From an uncultured Frankiales bacterium (lineage in GTDB: Bacteria; Actinomycetota; Actinomycetes; Mycobacteriales; SCTD01): 37,430 bases of DNA. The stretch covers positions 1-37,430 of the forward strand of contig CAMLIA010000019.1 of the NCBI GenBank assembly GCA_946479905.1, written 5' to 3'. This document shows positions 31,485 to 37,430 of the stretch, piece by piece. Each line of letters begins with the position of its first letter. Within the stretch, counting starts at the first letter, position 1. A program made the position numbers and the translations under genes. Under the pieces are notes generated by a model. The model was not told the origin of the DNA. It was given only the letters and a program-made list of their open reading frames with translations, and ran no database searches.

Positions 31485-32156
31485 ATGAGCGCACGTCGGG
31501 TCCTCGTCGTCGACGACGACGCGACGATTGCCGACTCGGTGGCGGCGCGGCTGCGGGCGGAGGGGTACGTCGTGAGCACCGCCGCCGACGGCCCGGCGGC
31601 GGTGAGGGCGTGCGAGCAGGAGCAGCCGGACCTGGTGGTCCTCGACGTGATGCTGCCCGGTATCGACGGACTCGAGGTCTGTCGCCGGATTCAGGCCCGT
31701 CGACCGGTGCCTGTCCTCATGCTGACCGCGCGCGCCGACGAGACCGACCTGCTGGTGGGGCTCGGGGTCGGCGCGGACGACTACCTGAGCAAGCCCTTCA
31801 GCATGCGCGAGCTGGTCGCTCGCGTTCATGCCCTGCTCCGCCGCGTCGAGCGTCGCGGCGCGTCCGAGGTCCTCGCCGTCGGGCCGGTGCGGCTCGACCT
31901 GCGTGAGCGGCGCGTCGAGCTGGACGGAGCACAGGTGCACCTGACCCGCACCGAGTTCGACCTGCTGGCGTTCCTCGTCGAGCGCCCGCGAGCGGCCGTG
32001 TCGCGGGAGGCGCTGCTGTCGGAGGTCTGGGGCTGGGGGGAGGGGGCGGGCAGCCGCACCGTCGACAGCCACGTCAAGGCGCTGCGCCGCAAGCTCGGCC
32101 CCGACCTGATCCGCACCGTGCACGGCGTCGGGTACGCCCTCGAGGTGCCGCGGTGA
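31485..32156 (+). CDS. OmpR/PhoB-family response regulator
   Basis: A 223-residue regulator. The receiver domain has the acidic pocket VVDDDA, phospho-acceptor Asp54 (LVVLDVMLPG), Thr in MLTARAD and Lys103 (YLSKPFS). The C-terminal winged helix has the OmpR signature LTRTEFDLLAFLVERPRA and TVDSHVKALRRKLG. Its target genes are unknown; the repeat upstream suggests autoregulation, and the coupled kinase and membrane protein downstream suggest an envelope signal. The stop overlaps the kinase GTG as GTGA. Confidence 0.92.
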   Translation: MSARRVLVVDDDATIADSVAARLRAEGYVVSTAADGPAAVRACEQEQPDLVVLDVMLPGIDGLEVCRRIQARRPVPVLMLTARADETDLLVGLGVGADDYLSKPFSMRELVARVHALLRRVERRGASEVLAVGPVRLDLRERRVELDGAQVHLTRTEFDLLAFLVERPRAAVSREALLSEVWGWGEGAGSRTVDSHVKALRRKLGPDLIRTVHGVGYALEVPR

Positions 32157-33133
32157 AGGACCGGCTGCCCCGGCCGCTCGACCCGCTGCGGTCGTTCAAG
32201 GCGAAGACCTCGCTGCTCATCGCCAGCGCCTTCCTCGCTGCCGGCGTCGCGCTCCTCCTGCTGCAGGACCTGAGGCTGCCGTGGGCGCTGCTCATCGCGT
32301 TCGTCGTCGCCGTCGTCGTGACGCAGCTGCTCGCCCACGGCATGACGTCGCCCCTTCGCGAGATGACAGCGGCCGCGCGCCGGATGGCAGGCGGCGACTA
32401 CGACGTCTCGGTGCGGGCGACCTCCCGGGACGAGGTCGGCGAGCTGGCGACCGCCTTCAACCAGATGTCCGCGGACCTCGCTGCCGCCGACCGCTACCGA
32501 CGCGAGCTGATCGGCAACGTCAGCCACGAGCTGCGTACGCCGATCGCCGCCCTGCAGGCCGTGCTCGAGAACGTCGCAGACGGCATCGCTCCCGCCGACG
32601 AGGCCACGATGCGGGCTGCCCTGCAGCAGACCGAGCGGCTCGGTCGGCTCGTACGCGAGCTGCTCGACCTGTCGCGGCTCGACGGCGGTGATCTCCCGCT
32701 GCGCCTGGAGGAGTTCGACGTCGCGACGTTCCTCGGTGACGCCGTCGCGCAGAGCAGCCGCCCGGACAGCGTCGCCATCGACGTACCACCTGCGCTGCGC
32801 GCAACAGCGGACGTGGCCCGCCTCCACCAGGTCGTCAGCAACCTCGTGGAGAACGCCCTGCGGCACAGCCCGCCCGGCAGCCTCGTGCGGGTCGAGGCCC
32901 GCGTGACCGCAGCCGGGCTCCAGCTCGACGTCGTCGACCACGGCCCGGGCATCCCCCTGGCCGAGCGGGCCCGCGTCTTCGAGCGCTTCACCCGCGGCGG
33001 GACGAGTGCCGCCGACGGCGGCACCGGTCTCGGCCTCGCCATCGCCCGCTGGGCCGTCGAGCTGCACGGCGGCGGGATCGCCGTCGTGGGCGACCGCCCC
33101 GGCTGCCGCATCCGCGTCACCCTGCCTGCCTGA
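32153..33133 (+). CDS. Sensor histidine kinase with minimal extracytoplasmic loop
   Basis: A 326-residue kinase. Two membrane helices (about 18-37 and 43-62) are joined by only about five residues, so no periplasmic sensor domain exists. A HAMP domain (about 63-115) with SPLREMTAAARRMAGGDYD follows, then the HisKA with phosphorylated His125 in NVSHELRTP, and an ATPase domain with N-box NLVENALRHS, DHGPGIP and GGTGLGLAIARW. Short-loop kinases often sense within the membrane or through a partner protein; the adjacent polytopic protein is the obvious candidate. GTG 32153 overlaps the regulator stop. Confidence 0.9.
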   Translation: MKDRLPRPLDPLRSFKAKTSLLIASAFLAAGVALLLLQDLRLPWALLIAFVVAVVVTQLLAHGMTSPLREMTAAARRMAGGDYDVSVRATSRDEVGELATAFNQMSADLAAADRYRRELIGNVSHELRTPIAALQAVLENVADGIAPADEATMRAALQQTERLGRLVRELLDLSRLDGGDLPLRLEEFDVATFLGDAVAQSSRPDSVAIDVPPALRATADVARLHQVVSNLVENALRHSPPGSLVRVEARVTAAGLQLDVVDHGPGIPLAERARVFERFTRGGTSAADGGTGLGLAIARWAVELHGGGIAVVGDRPGCRIRVTLPA

Positions 33134-33151
33134 CCTCGAGGAGCACGTGCC

Positions 33152-34603
33152 ATGTCGATCAGCACCGCCCTGCCCGCACGCCTGTGGCCGAGCCCCGAGC
33201 CGGACCCGGCCGCACCTCCGCACCAGCTGCTGTCGGTGCTCGCGGTTGCCGTGCTCGGCGGCCTCACGCTTCACGTCGAAGCGCTCGGCTTCGCCTCTCT
33301 CGTCACGGGTACGGCGGTGCTCGCCGTGGCCCTCTGGCTGCGCGGCGCCCGCCCGACCGCGGAGCAGCTCGTCCCGGCCACGGGTGCTGTGCTGCTGCTG
33401 GGGGTCGCGACGCTGCGCGCAGCGGAGTGGCTGGTGGTGCTGTGCGTGCTGGGGGCCTGGGCGCTGGCCACCCTGGCTCTCGTCGGTGGCCGCACCTGGA
33501 CCGGCGTCGTGGTCGGAGCCTGCGCTGCCGGGCTGGTGCCGTTGCGGACGCTGAGATGGTTCCTCGCCCCGCTGCGGTCGCTGGCGTGGCCGGTCGCCGG
33601 TTCCCGACGGGCTGTCGCGGTGGCTGCCGTGTCAGGGGCGCTGGTCCTCGTGTTCGGTGCCCTCTTCGGCGCGGCGGACCCGGCGTACGCGCACGTCGTG
33701 TCGTCGGTGGTGCCGGACTGGCGCTTCGACGTGCTCGTGCAGAGGTGCTTCCTTCTCGCCGGCACCGGCGGCGTGACGGCGCTTGCCGTCTACCTCGGGC
33801 AGCGTCCCCCGGCTGTCGACGCGCTCGCCCCGGAGCCGGCCGCGCCCGTCCGACGTGCCGAGTGGCTGGTGCCGCTTGCCCTCGTCGACGGGCTCTTCCT
33901 CAGCTTCGTCGCCGTGCAGCTGACGGTGCTCTTCGGCGGCCGCGACCACGTGCTCCGAACGACCGGGCTGACCTACGCCGAGTACGCCCGGCACGGCTTC
34001 TGGCAGCTGCTCGTCGTGACCGGCCTGACCCTGGCCGTCATCGCCGTCGCTGTCCGGCTGGCACCGCGCGTCACCTCGGCCGACCGGCTGACGGTGCGCG
34101 CACTGCTGGGTGCTCTCTGCGTGCTGTCGCTCGTGATCGTCGCCTCTGCTCTGCACCGGATGTCGCTCTACGAGCAGCAGTACGGCTGGACGCGGCTGCG
34201 GCTGCTCGTCAGCGCCGTGGAGCTCGCGCTCGGTGCCGTGTTCGTCCTGGTGCTCGCCGCCGGCGTCCGGCTCGACGGCCGCGCACTGCCCCGCGCGGTC
34301 GTCGGCGTCGCTGCGGTGACCCTGCTCGGGCTGGCGCTCGTGAACCCGGACGCGTGGATCGCCCGGCATGACGTCGACCGGTACGAGAAGACCGGCATCA
34401 TCGACACGGCGTACCTCTCCGGCCTCTCCGCAGATGCGGTGCCGGCCCTCGTCGAGCTGCCCGTCGGGCTGCGCGCCTGTGCCGTCGCCCCGATCGCCGC
34501 ACGCCTCGAGACGCTGCCCGACACCTGGTACGACGGCAACGTGGCGAGGCACCGCGCCCGGGCGCTCCTCGCCGGGACGGCACTCGGCGCGTGCCGGCGC
34601 TAG
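33152..34603 (+). CDS. Polytopic membrane protein, DUF4153/DUF4173-like
   Basis: A 483-residue protein with about ten to twelve hydrophobic helices. A central DGLFLSFVAVQLTVLFGG followed by GLTYAEYARHGFWQLL is the hallmark of the DUF4153/DUF4173 group, and HRMSLYEQQYGWTRLRLL follows. A C-terminal non-membrane region after VNPDAWIARHDVDRY probably lies outside the membrane. Function of the family is not established. It starts 18 bases after the kinase stop with GAGGAG as the binding site, so it belongs to the two-component operon and may be its signal partner or target. Confidence 0.82.
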   Translation: MSISTALPARLWPSPEPDPAAPPHQLLSVLAVAVLGGLTLHVEALGFASLVTGTAVLAVALWLRGARPTAEQLVPATGAVLLLGVATLRAAEWLVVLCVLGAWALATLALVGGRTWTGVVVGACAAGLVPLRTLRWFLAPLRSLAWPVAGSRRAVAVAAVSGALVLVFGALFGAADPAYAHVVSSVVPDWRFDVLVQRCFLLAGTGGVTALAVYLGQRPPAVDALAPEPAAPVRRAEWLVPLALVDGLFLSFVAVQLTVLFGGRDHVLRTTGLTYAEYARHGFWQLLVVTGLTLAVIAVAVRLAPRVTSADRLTVRALLGALCVLSLVIVASALHRMSLYEQQYGWTRLRLLVSAVELALGAVFVLVLAAGVRLDGRALPRAVVGVAAVTLLGLALVNPDAWIARHDVDRYEKTGIIDTAYLSGLSADAVPALVELPVGLRACAVAPIAARLETLPDTWYDGNVARHRARALLAGTALGACRR

Positions 34604-34607
34604 CGGG

Positions 34608-34838
34608 TCAGCCCTTGGCGGGTCGGTGCGACATGACGGTGCGGGCGACCGCCGCCACGCCGATCACGAGCAGCAGGAGCAGGCAGAGCAGGAAGCCGAA
34701 CCAGCCGACGGCTCCGATCCACTCCGGCCCGTTCTCCCAGAGCCCGCCGTCCCCCTGGCCCACCATCCCGAGAGGGAACAGGATCGCGCCGGCGACGAAC
34801 ACGATGATCGCCGCGCGTCCAAGCGGAAGTCCTGACAT
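34608..34838 (-). CDS. Small membrane protein, unknown function
   Basis: A 76-residue protein with two clear membrane helices (about 9-25 and 41-65), a Gly-rich linker with the aromatic cluster WENGPEWIGAVGWFGF, and a basic C-terminus. ATG 34838 is preceded by AAGGGGG. It faces the DUF4153-like gene with four bases between stops. I recognise no family; SHOCT or toxin-like features are absent. Confidence 0.6.
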   Translation of the reverse strand: MSGLPLGRAAIIVFVAGAILFPLGMVGQGDGGLWENGPEWIGAVGWFGFLLCLLLLLVIGVAAVARTVMSHRPAKG

Positions 34839-34954
34839 GACAACCCCCTTGTGCCGATGGCACAGATGGTGCTCCTGCGGGCCGGCGCTGTCCGGCGAAT
34901 CGGCGAACCCCGCAGGGCGGTCTTCGGCGCCTCAGACAGGCATGCCATCGTGAT

Positions 34955-34968
34955 GAGAACACGTTCTC
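34955..34968. promoter_or_regulatory. KstR-like palindrome upstream of the OB-fold/Ltp pair
   Basis: GAGAACACGTTCTC is a perfect palindrome with the KstR core AACnnGTT and the same AGAACACGTTCT centre as the site at 12221, but the outer T/A pair is G/C. It lies 19 bases before ATG 34988. Weaker than the two exact sites, yet position and gene content favour KstR control. Confidence 0.65.
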
Positions 34969-34987
34969 GTCGAGAGAGGGCTGACGG

Positions 34988-35422
34988 ATGGCCACACCGG
35001 CAATCGCAGGATGGTTCCGCGAGGAGCCGGAGCCGGCGCTGCTCGGCTCGCGCTGCACCTTCTGCGGGACCATCGCCTTCCCCAAGGCGACCGACTTCTG
35101 CGGCAACCCGGCGTGCGACGGTGTCGAGTTCGACGAGCTGCCGCTGTCGAACCGCGGCACCGTCTGGTCCTACACCGACGCGCAGTACCAACCGCCGCCG
35201 CCCTACATCCCTGCGAGCGACCCGTACGTGCCGTTCGCTTTGGCTGCCGTCGAGCTGCCGGAGGGCCTGACCGTTCTCGGGCAGGTCGCCGCCGGTTTCG
35301 GCGTCAAGGACCTCACGGTCGGTGCGCCCGTCGAGCTGGTCATCGAGACGGTCTACAGCGACGACAAGGGCGAGCGGTCCATCTGGCGCTGGAAGCCCGT
35401 CACGGAAGGGGTCTCGGCATGA
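34988..35422 (+). CDS. Zinc-ribbon/OB-fold (DUF35) protein, partner of the Ltp-type enzyme
   Basis: A 144-residue protein. The N-terminal rubredoxin-like zinc ribbon has Cys23, Cys26, Cys38 and Cys43 (SRCTFCG, then DFCGNPACDG). An OB-fold follows with GTVWSYTDAQYQPPPPYIP and FALAAVELPEGLTVLGQV. In steroid catabolism DUF35 domains bind acyl-CoA and form complexes with thiolase-fold Ltp aldolases. ATG 34988 follows GAGAGAGGG, and its stop overlaps the Ltp-type start as ATGA, which supports an obligate complex. M. tuberculosis has comparable pairs in the KstR regulon (Rv3521-Rv3523 region and the ChsH2/Ltp2 system), from memory. Confidence 0.85.
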   Translation: MATPAIAGWFREEPEPALLGSRCTFCGTIAFPKATDFCGNPACDGVEFDELPLSNRGTVWSYTDAQYQPPPPYIPASDPYVPFALAAVELPEGLTVLGQVAAGFGVKDLTVGAPVELVIETVYSDDKGERSIWRWKPVTEGVSA

Positions 35423-36612
35423 GCAGCCACGACGTCGCCGTCATGGGTGTCGGCATGCACGCCTGGGGGAAGTGGGGCCGGCCCTTCCAGGAGTACGGCG
35501 TGGCTGCCGCCCGCGCGGCCCTGGCCGACGCGGGCATCCCGTGGACCGACGTCGACCTGATCGTCGGCGGGGAGACGGTCCGCAACGGCTACGCCGGGTA
35601 CGTCGCGGGCGCGACCTTCGCGCAGGCTCTCGGCTGGAACGGCGCGAGCGTCGCCACCTCGTACGCCGCCTGCGCGACGGGCGCCCAGGCTCTCGACACG
35701 GCGCGTGCGCGGATCCTCGCCGGGCTGTGCGACGTGGCTCTGGTCGTCGGTGCGGACACCACGCCGAAGGGCTTCCTCGCGCCGAACGCGGGGGAGCGTT
35801 GGGACGACCCCGACTGGCTGCGCTTCCGGCTCATCGGGATGACGAACCCGGCCTACTTCGCGCTGTACGCACGTCGTCGGATCGACCTCTACGGCGCGAC
35901 GCCGGAGGACTTCGCCGCGGTGAAGGTGAAGAACGCCCGGCACGGGCTGGCGAACCCCTACGCCCGCTACCGCAAGGAGGTCAGTGCCGAGGACGTGGCG
36001 GCTTCGCCGGTCGTCGCTGACCCGTTGAGGTTGCTGGACATCTGCGCGACCTCCGACGGTGGCGCCGCAATCGTGCTGACATCGGTCGACTACGCGAAGA
36101 GCAAGGGCATCGCCGACCCGGTCCGGATCAAGGCGATCAGCACCGTGACGCCGCGCTACCCGCAGACCGTCATCGACATGCCGCACTTCTCGACCGACTC
36201 CAGCGCGGTCGTCCCCGCGGCTCCGGACTTCAAGGACACGATCGCCCGCGCGGCGTACGAGGAGGCCGGGATCGGGCCCGAGGACGTCAACGTCGCCGAG
36301 GTGTACGACCTGTCGACCGCTCTCGAGCTCGACTGGTACGAGCACATCGGCCTGTGTGCGCGCGGCGAGGCCGAGCAGCTGCTGCGCTCGGGGGCCACGA
36401 CGCTCGGCGGCCGCGTGCCGGTCAACCCGTCGGGTGGCCTCGCGTGCTTCGGCGAGGCGGTGCCTGCCCAGGCCCTCGCCCAGGTGTGCGAGCTGACGTG
36501 GCAGCTGCGCGGTCAGGCCGACGACCGCCAGGTCGAGGGCGCCCGCGTCGGCATCACGGCCAACCAGGGCCTGTTCGGCCACGGCTCGTCGGTGCTGCTC
36601 GCCTCCTTCTGA
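35419..36612 (+). CDS. Thiolase-fold lipid-transfer protein (Ltp/SCP-x type), likely side-chain retro-aldolase
   Basis: A 397-residue thiolase-superfamily protein with N-terminal Cys85 (SYAACATGAQ), the YARYRKEVSAEDV loop, DICATSDGGAA and DVNVAEVYDLSTALE. Where true thiolases have a GHP motif, this reads SGGLACFGEAVPAQ, with Glu for His, and the second catalytic Cys motif is replaced by TANQGLFGHG. It is therefore unlikely to perform thiolysis. The Ltp2-type proteins that pair with a DUF35 partner cleave steroid side-chain CoA esters by retro-aldol reaction, and Ltp3/Ltp4 act on C24-branched sterols; this is the probable role. I do not assign one symbol. Confidence 0.82.
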   Translation: MSSHDVAVMGVGMHAWGKWGRPFQEYGVAAARAALADAGIPWTDVDLIVGGETVRNGYAGYVAGATFAQALGWNGASVATSYAACATGAQALDTARARILAGLCDVALVVGADTTPKGFLAPNAGERWDDPDWLRFRLIGMTNPAYFALYARRRIDLYGATPEDFAAVKVKNARHGLANPYARYRKEVSAEDVAASPVVADPLRLLDICATSDGGAAIVLTSVDYAKSKGIADPVRIKAISTVTPRYPQTVIDMPHFSTDSSAVVPAAPDFKDTIARAAYEEAGIGPEDVNVAEVYDLSTALELDWYEHIGLCARGEAEQLLRSGATTLGGRVPVNPSGGLACFGEAVPAQALAQVCELTWQLRGQADDRQVEGARVGITANQGLFGHGSSVLLASF

Positions 36613-36624
36613 GATCCTGAAGAG

Positions 36625-37430
36625 GTGGGCATACGACAGTTCTACGGGCCGGGCGGGGTTCCGCTCGTGGTGGCGGGGGACCCCGAGGACCCTGCGACGG
36701 CGTGGCGGGCACATCGGACACGGGTGCGTGGGTGGCTGGACGCCCTGCCCGACGAGGAGTGGGGGAAGCCGACCCGCTGTGACCTCTGGGACGTCACAGG
36801 GCTGGTGCGGCACCTCGCGTCCGGCTCGCAGTTCCTCGGCTACACGCTGCACCAGAGCGCGCGTGGTGAGGCGACGACGCTCCTCCAGGGCTTCGACCCG
36901 CACACCACCGTGCAGGCCGCGGCCGCGATGCTCGGCGAGCTGACCCCGGCCGAAGCGCGAGCGACCCTGGCCGAGGTCGACTCCTCGGTCGATCGGGAGC
37001 TCAGGAAGCATGCGGACGGGCACTGGACAGGAGCCGCCGAGGCCCCGCCGGGAAACCTGCCTGCGTCGCTCGCCGTCAACCACTTCATGTTCGACTCATG
37101 GGTGCACGAGTACGACCTGATGCTGCCGCGCGGGGAGTGCCCTGTCCTCGACCCCTTCGAGGCCCGGGTGGTCGTCAGCTACCTGCTGGGGCTGGCCACG
37201 ATCCACGCCGGCTCGGACGTGCCGCTCGACGTACGGCTCACCGACCTGGACCTTCGGATCGGTGTTGCGGTCGACGGCGGGGCCGTGACGGTCGCCGCCG
37301 ATGACGTCGGGTCACGCGCAGCCGTCGTCGAGGGGGCGGTGCTCGACGTCGTGGACCGCGCGACCGGGCGTGTCGCCGGTCCGGTCGACGGGGACGCGCC
37401 CGGACTGGCCGTGCTGGACGCGTTCGGGAA
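36625..37430 (+). CDS. Mycothiol-dependent maleylpyruvate isomerase-family protein, partial
   Basis: An open frame from GTG 36625 continues to the window edge (268 codons). The N-terminal four-helix DinB/MDMPI pattern is visible: RTRVRGWLDALPDEEWGKPT, then CDLWDVTGLVRHLASG, and later FDSWVHEYDLMLPRG, where His and Glu would bind metal. A C-terminal alpha/beta domain begins after about residue 180. Proteins of this family carry out mycothiol-dependent isomerase or transferase reactions, but most members are uncharacterised. It begins 12 bases after the Ltp-type stop and may be cotranscribed. The C-terminus is outside the window. Confidence 0.75.
   Translation, partial: MGIRQFYGPGGVPLVVAGDPEDPATAWRAHRTRVRGWLDALPDEEWGKPTRCDLWDVTGLVRHLASGSQFLGYTLHQSARGEATTLLQGFDPHTTVQAAAAMLGELTPAEARATLAEVDSSVDRELRKHADGHWTGAAEAPPGNLPASLAVNHFMFDSWVHEYDLMLPRGECPVLDPFEARVVVSYLLGLATIHAGSDVPLDVRLTDLDLRIGVAVDGGAVTVAADDVGSRAAVVEGAVLDVVDRATGRVAGPVDGDAPGLAVLDAFG

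Overview
The window is high-GC DNA (about 70% by eye) with dense, overlapping genes and many GTG starts. It also carries markers of actinobacterial metabolism: an LLM-class F420-type oxidoreductase, a mycothiol-type maleylpyruvate isomerase family protein, a wax ester synthase/DGAT, and steroid catabolism genes of the Mycobacterium/Rhodococcus type. I read it as a chromosomal segment of an actinomycete, possibly Nocardioides-like. I see no rRNA, tRNA, CRISPR array, insertion sequence or phage gene.

Layout. (1) 1-3168, minus strand: an internally duplicated Ala/Asn/Asp-rich protein, then a PqqD-like/M50 membrane metalloprotease, then an unknown gene cut by the window edge. This is the least explained unit and the best candidate for an undescribed system. 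(2) 3254-6809: a membrane diguanylate cyclase (minus), then a DUF523-like protein, a DUF5946-like protein and a methyltransferase (plus). (3) 6834-12195, minus strand: a tightly overlapped operon in the order DUF1214 protein, sulfotransferase, SDR, SRPBCC protein, 3-alpha-HSD-like SDR, cytochrome P450, headed by an exact KstR operator (TAGAACACGTTCTA). (4) 12344-15919, minus strand: WS/DGAT, alpha/beta hydrolase, LLM oxidoreductase and SnoaL-like protein, divergent from a LipC-like esterase (15977-17167). (5) 17277-19135, minus strand: an SDR and a DapB/DAPDH-like dehydrogenase, divergent from the plus-strand hsa operon, with a KstR operator between them.

(6) 19266-25549, plus strand: hsaA-hsaC-hsaB-hsaE-hsaG-hsaF-hsaD, a complete meta-cleavage route for steroid rings A/B from 3-HSA to pyruvate, propionyl-CoA and the ring C/D fragment HIP. 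(7) 25556-30965: an IclR regulator (minus), divergent across an exact KstR2 operator (ACCAAGCGCTTGCT) from a plus-strand operon of KstD-like flavoprotein, SDR, FadA6-like thiolase and a second DapB/DAPDH-like dehydrogenase. (8) 31050-34838: a small membrane protein, an OmpR/HK two-component system, a DUF4153/DUF4173-type membrane protein and a small membrane protein. (9) 34988-37430: a zinc-ribbon/OB-fold protein with a thiolase-fold Ltp-type partner behind a KstR-like palindrome, then a partial mycothiol-dependent-isomerase-family gene.

The steroid genes fit together as sterol side-chain cleavage (OB-fold/Ltp pair), ring oxidation (KstD-like, SDRs, P450), A/B-ring opening (Hsa enzymes) and C/D-ring beta-oxidation (FadA6). 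KstR-type sites lie beside the upper-pathway genes and a KstR2-type site beside the HIP genes. Neither regulator gene is in the window. Eight genes appear to have leaderless promoters, with a TANNNT-like hexamer 6-7 nt before the start codon; this guided several start choices.
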